A stretch of 36,801 nt of DNA, from NCBI GenBank assembly GCA_022511325.1, contig JAFLRU010000004.1:1-36801 (forward strand), read 5' to 3'. The stretch comes from Campylobacter sp. Lineage in GTDB: Bacteria > Campylobacterota > Campylobacteria > Campylobacterales > Campylobacteraceae. Both the position numbers and the translations under genes were made by a program. Shown one piece after another: positions 16,631-25,076 of this stretch (its first letter is position 1; each line of letters starts with the position of its first letter). The notes under the pieces are model-generated. The model had not been told where the DNA came from, did not search any database, and was given only the letters and a program-made list of their open reading frames with translations.

Positions 16631-17803
16631 ATGTTAAGCAAAAGATCGCAAGTTTTAGGAGAATCCATAACTCTAGCCATTACAGCTCTTGCTAATGAAC
16701 TTAAAGCAAAAGGTGAAAATGTTATTAGTTTTTCCGCAGGCGAACCTGACTTTGATACCCCGCAAATCATCAAAAATGCAGCCATTAAAGCCATAGAAAA
16801 AGGTTGTGGAAAATATACAGCAGTTGCTGGTATAAACGAAGTTTTAGAGGCAATAAAAAATAAACTTAAAAAAGATAATAAACTTGATTATGAACTTAAA
16901 GAAATCATCACAAATGTTGGAGCTAAACATTCTTTATTTGAGTGCATTGAATGCTTAGTTGAAAAAGGCGATGAAGTAATAATCCCAAGTCCATATTGGG
17001 TGAGTTATCCTGAAATGGTAAAATTTGCTGAGGGAGTGCCTGTTTTTATTGAAGGCTTAGAAGAAAATGGTTTTAAAATTACAGCAAATCAGCTTCAAAA
17101 GGCTATCACTCCTAAAACCAAACTTTTGATTTTAAACTCACCCTCAAATCCTGTGGGTTCTATTTATTCTAAAGAAGAACTTACTGCCTTAGCAAAGGTT
17201 TTAGAAGGCACAAAGATAATAGTTTTGAGCGATGAAATGTATGAAAAACTCCGCTATGATAATGTAGAATTTCACGCTTTTGCAAGCATAAGTGAAGATG
17301 CCTTGCAAAGATGCGTTACGATTAATGGACTAAGCAAATGTGGAGCTATGCCTGGTTGGCGTTTTGGCTATATGGCAAGTAAAAATAAAGATTTAATTTC
17401 AGCTGTAAAAAGACTACAAGGGCAAAGCACCTCAAATATTTGTTCTATCACTCAACACGCAGCCATTGTTGCACTCAATGGAGAATGCGATGCAGATATA
17501 GAAAATATGAGAAAAGCCTTTGAAAAAAGACGCAATATAGGCTTAGAAATGTTAAATAAAATTCCAAATATTAATGTTTATAAACCTGAAGGAGCTTTTT
17601 ATTTTTTCGTTAATATTTCTAAAATTGAAAAAGACTCTATGAAATTTTGTCAAAAATTGCTCGAAATTCAAAAAGTTGCTGTGGTTCCTGGGGTTGGTTT
17701 TGGAATGGAAGGGTATTTTAGAATTTCTTATGCAACAAGTGAAGAAAACATCAAAGAAGGACTGAAAAGAATTACCGAATTTATTAAAAGCTATAAATCT
17801 TAA
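16631..17803 (+). CDS. aspB: aspartate aminotransferase (class I, AspB type)
   Basis: This 390-residue PLP enzyme interconverts aspartate and oxaloacetate with glutamate and 2-oxoglutarate. Fold-type I landmarks: SAGEPDFDTP near residue 36, YTAVAGINEV, substrate-binding NSPSNPVGSIYSKEEL, SDEMYEKL with the PLP aspartate, Lys236 in TINGLSKCGAMPGWRFGY forming the Schiff base, and an Arg in FRISYATSEE binding the carboxylate. The start has an AAGGA ribosome site. It is transcribed alone between hairpins. In amino-acid-using Campylobacter it joins aspartate and glutamate catabolism to the citric acid cycle, which is family knowledge. It is the last gene of the first syntenic block. Confidence 0.95.
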   Translation: MLSKRSQVLGESITLAITALANELKAKGENVISFSAGEPDFDTPQIIKNAAIKAIEKGCGKYTAVAGINEVLEAIKNKLKKDNKLDYELKEIITNVGAKHSLFECIECLVEKGDEVIIPSPYWVSYPEMVKFAEGVPVFIEGLEENGFKITANQLQKAITPKTKLLILNSPSNPVGSIYSKEELTALAKVLEGTKIIVLSDEMYEKLRYDNVEFHAFASISEDALQRCVTINGLSKCGAMPGWRFGYMASKNKDLISAVKRLQGQSTSNICSITQHAAIVALNGECDADIENMRKAFEKRRNIGLEMLNKIPNINVYKPEGAFYFFVNISKIEKDSMKFCQKLLEIQKVAVVPGVGFGMEGYFRISYATSEENIKEGLKRITEFIKSYKS

Positions 17804-17818
17804 AGATTTGTAGCTTTT
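17786..17818 (+). terminator. strong intrinsic terminator of aspB with the stop codon as loop
   Basis: Fifteen-base arms at 17786-17800 and 17804-17818 pair with a single mismatch. The three-base loop is exactly the TAA stop codon of aspB. The right arm ends in TTTT, followed by GTTTT. Confidence 0.8.
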
Positions 17819-17829
17819 GTTTTCAAAAA

Positions 17830-17993
17830 ATTTATGACTTTGTTAAAGCTTCCTAGAAATATTTTTCTATGGTTATTTTTGTGTAATTTCTGTAATCACC
17901 CTCTTTTATTTTGGTTTAATTTGCTTAATAAATATTATCGCTATTTATAAATCTCGTCGACTAGAACACAATCAAAGAAATATAAAGGTTTAA
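17830..17993 (+). pseudogene. remnant of a small membrane-protein gene
   Basis: A frame open at 17847-17993 has no start codon but reads as a sensible small protein end: LEIFFYGYF, a hydrophobic helix of about 25 residues, then a basic tail IYKSRRLEHNQRNIKV. Just upstream in another frame, KIYDFVKA would join it naturally if one base were restored near 17850. No ribosome site or start is visible further up, and the aspB terminator begins there. A competing ATG frame (17834, MTLLKLPRN) shifts away and looks less protein-like. I read it as a frameshifted and 5'-truncated gene at the edge of a rearrangement. I do not recognise its family, and a genuine unusual gene is possible. Confidence 0.4.
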
Positions 17994-18011
17994 TTTCATT
18001 GAACGACCTTT
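17984..18011 (-). terminator. inverted repeat between the gene remnant and psd
   Basis: AAAGGT (17984-17989) and ACCTTT (18006-18011) are reverse complements around a 16-base spacer, 23 bases beyond the psd stop. They could form a weak hairpin ending the minus-strand phosphoesterase-psd transcript. Confidence 0.25.
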
Positions 18012-18033
18012 AATTAATAAAACAAAATTTCAA

Positions 18034-18843
18034 TCAAATAAAATCTGCGATTTTAGAGCCAAATTTAAGTTCATCAGTATTTTTTATATTGAAATTTAAA
18101 TGTCCTTTTTGTGAGATTAAAACTATAGTAGAACCTAGTTCAAAATACCCTAACTCCTCGCCTTTTTTAAATTTTAAATTTTCATAGACACGGCTAAAAT
18201 TATGAGAATTTTCAGCATTAGTTTTAATGCTTTCATCAAAATGAAAACGCATTTTACCTACATTTTGAGCTCCGACAAAAACAAGCCAAAAAATAAAACC
18301 TTTTTCACTTTTGCACTTTAAACTCACTCTTTCATTTTTCGTATAAAGATTGGAAATTTTCTCCAAATGCTTTTGATTGACGCTATAAAGTGAACCTCTT
18401 GTATAAACAGCTTTAAGAATTTCTAAATCACAAGGAGCGTGATAACGATGATAATCCTTAGGTGAAAGATAGATATTGACATAATCAAGCCCATTTTGAG
18501 TTTCATTTTTTTCGAAATTTTCTTTTAAAAGTTCCTCTACGCTATAAGTATGCCCCTTGATGCTGAAAGCAAAATACTCATCTTCAGCCAAAAAAGCTTG
18601 TCCGCTTTGAAACACCCTACCATCACTTGGGCTTATAAAACCACTTTCAAACTCACGAGTTTTTTGCAAGCTCCTTGTAAAAAGAGCATTAAGGCTCTCA
18701 TATTCACTAGGAGCTTTAAATTCACTCATATCGATTTTAAAATATCTTACATAATTTTCATTGATGAAATTTTGCAAAGGTTTAAAGAATTTAAATCCCG
18801 CTATAAGCCCAAAAAGCTTTGAACTTTGATTTGAACAACTCAT
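18034..18843 (-). CDS. psd: phosphatidylserine decarboxylase proenzyme
   Basis: This 269-residue membrane-associated enzyme makes phosphatidylethanolamine from phosphatidylserine. The self-cleavage site that generates the pyruvoyl cofactor is LGST, with Gly237-Ser238, in GYFELGSTIVLI. The catalytic aspartate is Asp74 in SPSDGRVF, and the conserved histidines are in SPKDYHRYHAPCD (residues 127-139). Length fits the short bacterial form. Its ATG overlaps the stop of the phosphoesterase gene by four bases, so the two form an operon. It is the first gene of the second syntenic block, and the DNA beyond its 3' end carries the small-gene remnant. Confidence 0.95.
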   Translation of the reverse strand: MSCSNQSSKLFGLIAGFKFFKPLQNFINENYVRYFKIDMSEFKAPSEYESLNALFTRSLQKTREFESGFISPSDGRVFQSGQAFLAEDEYFAFSIKGHTYSVEELLKENFEKNETQNGLDYVNIYLSPKDYHRYHAPCDLEILKAVYTRGSLYSVNQKHLEKISNLYTKNERVSLKCKSEKGFIFWLVFVGAQNVGKMRFHFDESIKTNAENSHNFSRVYENLKFKKGEELGYFELGSTIVLISQKGHLNFNIKNTDELKFGSKIADFI

Positions 18844-19961
18844 TCTTGTGCCTTTAAAGTTATAATCACAATTTCACTTTGAGCAAAGGTTCGAATACTA
18901 GGTCCCCAAAATCCAGCTCCAGTGCTAACAAAAAGTTTAGTTTTTTCACTTAAATCATAAAGCCCTCTAATAAAACCTTGATTGAGTTTTACCAAAAACA
19001 TAAAAGGAAAAATTTGCCCTCCGTGAGTGTGTCCGCTTAAAACTAAATCAAAATCACTCAAATCATAAAGTGAAGCAGTTTTAGGCTGATGAGCAAGTAA
19101 AATGCTTGGCTTGGAAGTATCTAAATCTACTTTAACTCTTGCTAAATCAGGAGCATAAATTCCTTTTTGTAAGCCTGCTAAATCACCAAGTCCAGCGATA
19201 TTTATAAAACCTAAATCGAAATTTTCATTGATTAAAATATTCATTTTGGTATTGTTTTTTAATAGCTCTAAAACTTCATTAATGCCGTGATAATACTCGT
19301 GATTTCCAAAAACATAAAAAGTGCCATATTTGGACTTAAAATCATCAAGTTTTGAAATATAATGCTCTAAATTTTTAGGTTCTGTATCCACTAAATCACC
19401 AACAATCATTACCATATCAGGCTTTTGCTCATTGACTTTGACAATGAGTCCTTCTAAAAAATCCTCGTGTAAATTCTTACCCAAATGTATATCACTAAGA
19501 ACAGCAATTTTTAAATCTTGTTTTAATCCTGCGATTTTTAGTTCTAGGTTTCTTACTTCAGGAATATTAAGAGCATTTTGAATGCTTGTGTAAGTTAAAA
19601 AAGCTCCTAAGGCAATAAATATTAAATCTAAAAGAATGCGTAAAGAAATGTGAGGAGTTTTGTATTTACCCGACAAAAGCAAAATAAGTTTAATTACATC
19701 AATGATTAAAGTCATAAAAAATAAGCAATAAGTTGGTGCATAAAGCATAGCCAAAAAGCCATACACTTCATCACTTAAAAATTCTACATTTCTTAAAAGA
19801 AAAAAAGACGCTTGAATAACAAAAAGTAAGCTTAAAATCGGAATAAAAATTTTGTGAAAATATTTAAAAATAAAGATTTTTTTAATCAATCTTTTATACA
19901 CATAAATATTAGCCAAACCAAAAATCAACGATACCACAAGGGAAAAAATTAAAAACATCAT
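18840..19961 (-). CDS. membrane-anchored metallophosphoesterase (YkuE/YaeI type)
   Basis: The 373-residue protein has about four hydrophobic segments within residues 1-125 and a calcineurin-like phosphoesterase domain from about 148 to the end. The two-metal site is visible: Asp157 and His159 in LSDIHLGKN, Asp189 in IVGDLVDTE, Asn220 and His221 in FGNHEYYHG, then a His in LLAHQPKT and both His of LSGHTHGGQIF. Relatives hydrolyse phosphodiesters or pyrophosphates of lipids at the membrane, which would suit the coupling with psd, but the substrate is unknown. The start is a double ATG at 19961/19958 with no ribosome site. A TATAAT box ends only seven bases upstream, so the mRNA may be leaderless. 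Confidence 0.88.
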   Translation of the reverse strand: MMFLIFSLVVSLIFGLANIYVYKRLIKKIFIFKYFHKIFIPILSLLFVIQASFFLLRNVEFLSDEVYGFLAMLYAPTYCLFFMTLIIDVIKLILLLSGKYKTPHISLRILLDLIFIALGAFLTYTSIQNALNIPEVRNLELKIAGLKQDLKIAVLSDIHLGKNLHEDFLEGLIVKVNEQKPDMVMIVGDLVDTEPKNLEHYISKLDDFKSKYGTFYVFGNHEYYHGINEVLELLKNNTKMNILINENFDLGFINIAGLGDLAGLQKGIYAPDLARVKVDLDTSKPSILLAHQPKTASLYDLSDFDLVLSGHTHGGQIFPFMFLVKLNQGFIRGLYDLSEKTKLFVSTGAGFWGPSIRTFAQSEIVIITLKAQE

Positions 19962-19968
19962 AAATATA

Positions 19969-19974
19969 ATTATA
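19969..19974 (-). promoter_or_regulatory. perfect -10 box seven bases before the phosphoesterase ATG
   Basis: The minus strand reads CTTGTTATAATTATATTTATGATG. TATAAT at this place would start transcription at about 19960-19962, that is, at or next to the first ATG, giving a leaderless message. Confidence 0.5.
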
Positions 19975-20010
19975 ACAAGTGAAATTAAATATTTGTATAG
20001 TTTTTTTTGT

Positions 20011-20016
20011 TATAAT
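20011..20016 (+). promoter_or_regulatory. extended -10 box of the gltX operon
   Basis: TTTTTGTTATAATTAGC gives TATAAT with an upstream TGn and a T-rich run, 32 bases before the gltX ATG. Confidence 0.65.
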
Positions 20017-20048
20017 TAGCTTTTTTACAAAATTTAATAAGGTTTTTA

Positions 20049-21344
20049 ATGTATCGTTTTGCACCCTCTCCAACAGGAGATATGCACATAGGAAATTTAC
20101 GAGCTGCTTTGTTTAATTATATTTGTGCCAGACAAGAAAATACAGATTTTGTTTTACGCATTGAGGACACAGATAAAGCAAGAAATATTGAAGGAAAAGA
20201 AGAAGAAATCAAAGAAATTTTGAAGCTTTTTGGCATAAAATGGCAGCACTTTTATATACAAAGTGAAAATTTAAAATTTCATCGTCAAATGGCTTTAAAG
20301 CTTGTAAGTGAAAAAAAGGCTTTTGCATGTTTTTGCACAGAAGAAAAACTTGCAAAGAAAAAAGAAGAAGCAAAGAAAAAAGGCATAGCTTACAGCTATG
20401 ATGGAACTTGTGAAAATTTAAGTGATAGCGAGGTTTTGGACAATGAAAAACCCTTTGTAATCCGCCTTAAAAAACCTAAAGAGAGTATTAAATTTACAGA
20501 TTTTATTAAAGGAGAGCTTACTTTTGAGCCACAAAATTTAGATTCTTTTGTGATTATGAGGGCAGATAAAACCCCGACTTATAATTTTGCTTGTGCGATT
20601 GATGATATGCTTGAAAATATCACTTGCATTATACGCGGGGAAGATCATACTTCTAATACACCCAAACAAGAGCATATACGTCAAAGTTTGGGTTATGAGC
20701 AAAAAATGACTTATGCTCACTTACCTATTATTCTTAACGAAGAGGGCGTCAAGATGAGCAAAAGAGAAGCTCACTCAAGTGTAAAATGGCTTTTGGAAAA
20801 TGGAATTTTACCCGAAGCGATTATTAATTATCTTATTATGCTTGGTAATAAAACTCCTTGCGAAATTTTTACCCTAGAAGAAGCTTTATCTTGGTTTAGT
20901 CTTAAAAATCTTTCTAAAGCTCCTGCAAGATTTGATCTTAAAAAACTTTTGCAAATCAATAGAGAACATATCAAAAAACTTAACAACGAAAGCCTAAATT
21001 CACTTTTAGGCTTTGAAAAAGACCTTGCTGATTTGGCTAAGTTTTACACTCAAGAAGCAAGCACTCTTAATGAAATCAAAGAAAAATTAAAACTTATCTT
21101 TGCTCCAAAAGATTTTAAAGAATTTAAAGAAGAATGCGAAATTTTGATAAAAACACTTAAAGAACATTCTTTAGAAGAAAATTATGAGGATTTTAAAAAA
21201 GCTTTAATGCAAAAAACAGGACTTAAAGGTAAAAATTTCTTTATGCCTTTAAGACTTATTTTAACTGGCAATACTCACGGACCTGAACTTAGCGATTTAT
21301 ACCCGCTTATTAAGCCTTTTATTGCTGATTTAGTAAGGATTTAA
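20049..21344 (+). CDS. gltX: glutamyl-tRNA synthetase (short, GluRS2-like)
   Basis: This 431-residue class I synthetase begins [19 protein letters not shown], with HIGN at 13-16. KMSKR lies in [14 protein letters not shown], and the GluRS signature ARIEDTDK-like block appears as [12 protein letters not shown]. Cysteines in CFCTEEK and DGTCENL could bind zinc. Epsilonproteobacteria usually carry two GluRS proteins and no GlnRS. One copy (GluRS2 in Helicobacter) charges tRNA-Gln with glutamate for later amidation by GatCAB. The short length and missing N-terminal extension suggest this is such a second copy, which is inference since the other copy is not in the window. It leads an operon with yggT and slt, each spaced 1 base or overlapping. 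Confidence 0.93.
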   Translation: MYRFAPSPTGDMHIGNLRAALFNYICARQENTDFVLRIEDTDKARNIEGKEEEIKEILKLFGIKWQHFYIQSENLKFHRQMALKLVSEKKAFACFCTEEKLAKKKEEAKKKGIAYSYDGTCENLSDSEVLDNEKPFVIRLKKPKESIKFTDFIKGELTFEPQNLDSFVIMRADKTPTYNFACAIDDMLENITCIIRGEDHTSNTPKQEHIRQSLGYEQKMTYAHLPIILNEEGVKMSKREAHSSVKWLLENGILPEAIINYLIMLGNKTPCEIFTLEEALSWFSLKNLSKAPARFDLKKLLQINREHIKKLNNESLNSLLGFEKDLADLAKFYTQEASTLNEIKEKLKLIFAPKDFKEFKEECEILIKTLKEHSLEENYEDFKKALMQKTGLKGKNFFMPLRLILTGNTHGPELSDLYPLIKPFIADLVRI

Positions 21345-21345
21345 T

Positions 21346-21627
21346 ATGATATTTGACTCTTTAATTTTTTCTATTGTTTCTATCATTCAAATGGTGATTT
21401 CAATTTATACTTGGATTATTATCATTACAGCTCTTTTAAGTTGGGTAAATCCTGACCCTTACAACCCTATCGTGCAAATTTTATACAAACTTAGTGCTCC
21501 AGCTTATGAACTCGTGCGTAAAATTCCAACTCGCATAGGAAGCATAGATTTAGCACCTTTAATCATTGTTTTAGCCTTACAATTTATTAGTATCTTTCTT
21601 GGAAAATTAGTAGGGAGTTTATTATGA
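21346..21627 (+). CDS. YggT family integral membrane protein
   Basis: This 93-residue protein has two hydrophobic helices (about residues 8-30 and 68-90). Between them is the family signature SWVNPDPYNPIVQIL and a following LSAPAYELVRKIP. YggT/Ycf19 proteins are linked to membrane organisation and osmotic tolerance, but no biochemical activity is established. It starts one base after gltX and its stop overlaps the slt start by four bases. The place beside a lytic transglycosylase suggests a cell-envelope role, as inference only. Confidence 0.9.
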   Translation: MIFDSLIFSIVSIIQMVISIYTWIIIITALLSWVNPDPYNPIVQILYKLSAPAYELVRKIPTRIGSIDLAPLIIVLALQFISIFLGKLVGSLL

Positions 21628-23225
21628 GAAAAATTCTATTTTTAAGTTTTTTCACTTTAAGTCTTTTTGGCTATGAATACAGCTTAGATACCTTAAAAAA
21701 GCAAGAAAATTCTTTGGCTAAAGATTATTATATTTATAGACTGGCAGAAAAACATTCTTTAAATGTAAAAGATGTTAGAAGCCTTAGAGCCCATATTTTT
21801 CATTATGCAGGAAAACTTAAAACTGAACTTAGCAAAATCGCAGCTGTAAAACCTTATGTAGATCCAAAAACAGCTGTGTGTTTTAATTATAACAAACAAA
21901 GCATAATTGATGCGAATTTAACTTGTCAAAGCGAAAGATTAAAATCTCTTCTTTTTATTTCAAGCCTAACTCCCCAAACAAGAAACATTTTAGCTAAAAA
22001 ATTAAGCACAACAAGAGCGGATTTAAGTACTCTTTTACTCGCTTTTAACACTCCAAATCCTATGGCTTATGTCATGCAAAAAGAAGATACGAATAGTTTT
22101 TTTAGGCTTTATAATTATTCAAAAAAAATGGATGCGGATTTAAGTATACGTTTTCTTAATAAACTCGCATCTCACCCTTCTTTTAAAACTTTTGCACAAA
22201 ATATCATCATCAAAAAAGAAAATCCAAAAATAAGACATTCTTTACTTCAAATCAAACCCATTTCAGCAAATGAAGATTCTGCCTTTTATCTTGGAATTAA
22301 TGCTCTAATTTATCAAAATGAAAATTTAGCTTATGAGTTTTTCAAAAGAGCTTATGAAACTTTTGGAACGCAAGAAAATAAAGACAACGCTTTATTTTGG
22401 ATGTGGCTTATCAAAAAAGAACCTGCATTGCTTGAAAATTTAGCTAAAAGCGAGGGGATTAATATCTATAATCTTTATGCCAAAGAGCTTTTAAATAAAC
22501 CTTTACCAAAGATTACTACCCCAAATCCAAGCAAAGAAAAAACTTCTTTTAATATGCAAGATCCTTTTGCGTGGCAAAAGCTTTTTAAAGAGATTAAAAA
22601 CTCTGATGAGGCTAAGCTTTTAAAACTCGCAGAGCAATTTAACAGCAAAGAAACCTTGCCTATTTACACCATAATCTTAGAAAGAGCCCATAAATTTAAG
22701 AAAAATTATTTTATAATGCCTTATTATGAGCATATCAAAAATTACGATACTCAAAGACAAGCCCTTATTTTAGCAATAGCAAGACAAGAAAGTCGCTTTA
22801 TCCCAACAGCCATTTCAACTTCTTATGCCTTAGGCATTATGCAATTTATGCCATTTTTAGCCAATCATATCGGTAAAAAAGAACTTAAAATTCCAAATTT
22901 TGACCAAGATTTTATGTTTGAGCCTAAATATGCTTATGAATTTGCCAATTATCATTTAGATTATTTGGAAAAGCGTTTAAATTCCGTGCTTTTCATAGCT
23001 TACGCATACAATGGCGGTATAGGTTTTACAAACAAAATGTTAGCAAGGGAAGATATGTTTAAGGCTGGAAAATTCGAGCCTTTTTTATCAATGGAGCTTG
23101 TGCCTTACCAAGAAAGCCGTATTTATGGGAAAAAAGTTTTAGCTAATTATATTGTATATCGACATCTTCTGAACGATAATACAAAGATTTCGAATATTTT
23201 TCATAATTTAATTCAAAACAAATAG
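21624..23225 (+). CDS. slt: soluble lytic murein transglycosylase
   Basis: This 533-residue periplasmic enzyme has a signal peptide at residues 1-17 and a long helical superhelix domain. The C-terminal SLT domain starts near residue 375, with catalytic Glu389 in IARQESRFIPTAIS, then LGIMQFMPFLANHIG and IAYAYNGGIGFTN. It cuts the glycan strands of peptidoglycan, forming 1,6-anhydro-muramyl ends. It overlaps yggT by four bases. Its last 83 bases run antisense to the end of a convergent lipoprotein gene. C. jejuni has a comparable slt in the same setting, as I recall. Confidence 0.94.
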   Translation: MRKILFLSFFTLSLFGYEYSLDTLKKQENSLAKDYYIYRLAEKHSLNVKDVRSLRAHIFHYAGKLKTELSKIAAVKPYVDPKTAVCFNYNKQSIIDANLTCQSERLKSLLFISSLTPQTRNILAKKLSTTRADLSTLLLAFNTPNPMAYVMQKEDTNSFFRLYNYSKKMDADLSIRFLNKLASHPSFKTFAQNIIIKKENPKIRHSLLQIKPISANEDSAFYLGINALIYQNENLAYEFFKRAYETFGTQENKDNALFWMWLIKKEPALLENLAKSEGINIYNLYAKELLNKPLPKITTPNPSKEKTSFNMQDPFAWQKLFKEIKNSDEAKLLKLAEQFNSKETLPIYTIILERAHKFKKNYFIMPYYEHIKNYDTQRQALILAIARQESRFIPTAISTSYALGIMQFMPFLANHIGKKELKIPNFDQDFMFEPKYAYEFANYHLDYLEKRLNSVLFIAYAYNGGIGFTNKMLAREDMFKAGKFEPFLSMELVPYQESRIYGKKVLANYIVYRHLLNDNTKISNIFHNLIQNK

Positions 23226-23634
23226 TCTCATTGACGCAAATTATAGTTTTAAGGCTCGTTTCGCTTTTTACACTTGGAAGAGAAATTTTAAAATAATCTG
23301 AAAATTCATTACTAATGAGATATTTTAAAAGCTCATCATTTGCACTTAAAAGCTCTATATTTGCAAGTTTATTATTGACAAAGACTTCTAGTTTTTCTAT
23401 ATCAAGAGTGTTTGGAGTGATAGTAAGGGTAAAAACATCATCTTTACTTTTTAAATCTAAAACAGGATTAAGATAACTCATCGTAAAAATCGCACTTGTG
23501 CCATTAATATCGACTTTTTGTTTTTGGGAAAACATCAAAGTTTGAGTTTTTAAATTTGTTGCAACGACTTGCTCATCTTTTAAAGAACAAGCACCAAGCA
23601 AAAAAAGACTTAAAAATAAGCTATAAATTTTCAT
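23143..23634 (-). CDS. small outer-surface or periplasmic lipoprotein of unknown function
   Basis: The 163-residue product starts MKIYSLFLSLFLLGAC: a lipoprotein signal with lipobox LGAC and Cys16 as the lipidated residue. The rest is mostly beta-strand-like and polar, with no motif I recognise. I chose the ATG at 23634, which has GGAAG about eight bases upstream; the frame is open four codons further, but that start is worse. Residue 17 is Ser, not Asp, so sorting to the outer membrane is more likely than inner-membrane retention by E. coli rules. Its last 83 bases lie inside the end of slt on the other strand. Confidence 0.85.
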   Translation of the reverse strand: MKIYSLFLSLFLLGACSLKDEQVVATNLKTQTLMFSQKQKVDINGTSAIFTMSYLNPVLDLKSKDDVFTLTITPNTLDIEKLEVFVNNKLANIELLSANDELLKYLISNEFSDYFKISLPSVKSETSLKTIICVNETICFELNYEKYSKSLYYRSEDVDIQYN

Positions 23635-23660
23635 TTTATCTTCCAAAAATTTTTAATCTA

Positions 23661-23666
23661 ATTGTA
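23661..23666 (-). promoter_or_regulatory. putative -10 box of the lipoprotein gene
   Basis: The minus strand reads TATAGCTACAATTAG, with TACAAT 26 bases before the ATG at 23634. Confidence 0.45.
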
Positions 23667-23699
23667 GCTATATTAATCCTATTTTTTGCTTTAAAAAGA

Positions 23700-23705
23700 T
23701 ATAAT
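23700..23705 (+). promoter_or_regulatory. -10 box of mobB
   Basis: AAAAAGATATAATTTTC carries a perfect TATAAT 38 bases before the mobB ATG, divergent from the lipoprotein promoter. Confidence 0.55.
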
Positions 23706-23743
23706 TTTCAAAAAATTTCAAAAACAAGGCAAATATATAAACT

Positions 23744-24223
23744 ATGCAAAGAAAAATCATAGCCTTTAGCGGTCCTTCAAATTCAGGAAAAACAACACTG
23801 ATAACAAAAATTGCAGATAAATTTATTAAAGAGGGCTTAAAAATTATTATTATCAAACACGATCCAAGTGATAAAGCACAATTTGATTTTAATGGTAAAG
23901 ATAGTTTTAAATTTTTTCAAAGTGGGGCTGAAGTAATGGTTTTAAGCCCTACTCGCACGACTTTTTTTTCTCATCAACAAAGAAGTGTCTTAGAAAGCCT
24001 TAAAATGATAGATGATTTTGATTTATGTTTAGTTGAAGGTTTAAAAAACCTTGATTTACCACGCATTAGTGTTTTTTGCAAAAAAATTGATGAAAGCTAT
24101 TTTAGTTTTTCAAACGCGGTTGCAAGTTATGAAAAAATCGAATATAAAAATTTAAAATGGCTTGATTTAAATGATTTAGAAAGCATTTGTACTTATATAC
24201 TTGAAAATGCTAAAATTTTATAA
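23744..24223 (+). CDS. mobB: molybdopterin-guanine dinucleotide biosynthesis protein MobB
   Basis: This 159-residue GTP-binding protein has P-loop GPSNSGKTT at 10-18. The MobB family patterns are LKIIIIKHDPSD with the conserved KH, FDFNGKDSFKFFQSGAEVM and LVEGLKNL. It assists MobA in attaching GMP to molybdopterin for enzymes such as nitrate or formate oxidoreductases. The ribosome site is poor; an AAGG lies about 14 bases upstream of the ATG. It is followed by fbp after 13 bases, probably co-transcribed. Confidence 0.9.
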   Translation: MQRKIIAFSGPSNSGKTTLITKIADKFIKEGLKIIIIKHDPSDKAQFDFNGKDSFKFFQSGAEVMVLSPTRTTFFSHQQRSVLESLKMIDDFDLCLVEGLKNLDLPRISVFCKKIDESYFSFSNAVASYEKIEYKNLKWLDLNDLESICTYILENAKIL

Positions 24224-24236
24224 CTAAGGAGAGTAG

Positions 24237-25076
24237 ATGCAAGAACTTATTTCTTTTATCAAACAAGCGGTTTTACAAATCTCAAATGAGCTTAAATTTC
24301 CAGATACAAGCTATGAAAAAAGTCAAAATCATACGGGTGATACTCAACTTAAATTTGATATTTTAAGTGATAAAATCATCGAAAAAACTCTAAGTAAATG
24401 TCCTAAAATTAAAGCTTTAATCAGTGAAGAAAAAGAAGAAATGCTTATTATCAATGAAGGAGCAGAATTTATCGTTGCTTACGACCCCCTTGATGGCTCC
24501 TCTTTAATGGATGTTAATTTTGCTATAGGTTCCATCTTTGCAATCTATGAAAAAAATCCTAAAGCTTCAAATTTAAAAGCAGCTGTGTATAGCATTTATG
24601 GAGCAAGACTTGAACTTGTAATTTGCGAAGACATTCCTAAACTTTATCGTCTTAATCAAAACAATGAATTTATCTTAGTTAAAGAGCTAAAAATGGAACA
24701 AAAAGGCAAAATTAATGCCACAGGTGGAACACAAAAAAACTGGGATTTAAAACACGCAACTTTTATCAAATCTTTATTTGATGAGGGATACAGATTAAGA
24801 TATTCAGGAGCTATGGTAAGCGATATACACCAAATTTTACTCAAAGGAGGAGGAATTTTTAGTTATCCAGCTACAAAAGATTCTCCACAAGGTAAATTGA
24901 GGGCATTTTTTGAGGTTTTTCCTTTGGCTTTTATCCTTGAAAAAGCTGGAGGTAAAACAAGTAATGGGCAAAATAATTCTTTATTAGAGCTTGAATTTAA
25001 CGATATACATTCTACCACGCCTTGTTTTTTTGGCTCAAATTATGAAATTCAAAAACTTTTAAAGGCTTATCAATGA
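24237..25076 (+). CDS. fbp: class I fructose-1,6-bisphosphatase
   Basis: This 279-residue enzyme hydrolyses fructose-1,6-bisphosphate in gluconeogenesis. The metal-binding motif [13 protein letters not shown] has D83-S89, and SEEKEE supplies the upstream acidic ligands. The substrate-binding stretch [20 protein letters not shown] and the closing [15 protein letters not shown] are typical. Campylobacter generally relies on gluconeogenesis rather than sugar use, so the enzyme is expected. The start has a strong GGAG ribosome site. It ends by a four-base overlap with the small Cys gene, so the two are translationally coupled. Confidence 0.95.
   Translation: MQELISFIKQAVLQISNELKFPDTSYEKSQNHTGDTQLKFDILSDKIIEKTLSKCPKIKALISEEKEEMLIINEGAEFIVAYDPLDGSSLMDVNFAIGSIFAIYEKNPKASNLKAAVYSIYGARLELVICEDIPKLYRLNQNNEFILVKELKMEQKGKINATGGTQKNWDLKHATFIKSLFDEGYRLRYSGAMVSDIHQILLKGGGIFSYPATKDSPQGKLRAFFEVFPLAFILEKAGGKTSNGQNNSLLELEFNDIHSTTPCFFGSNYEIQKLLKAYQ

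Noticed and set aside
17834-17950. ATG frame MTLLKLPRN as a 38-residue gene
   Set aside because: No ribosome site, and the overlapping frame gives a more protein-like helix plus basic tail.
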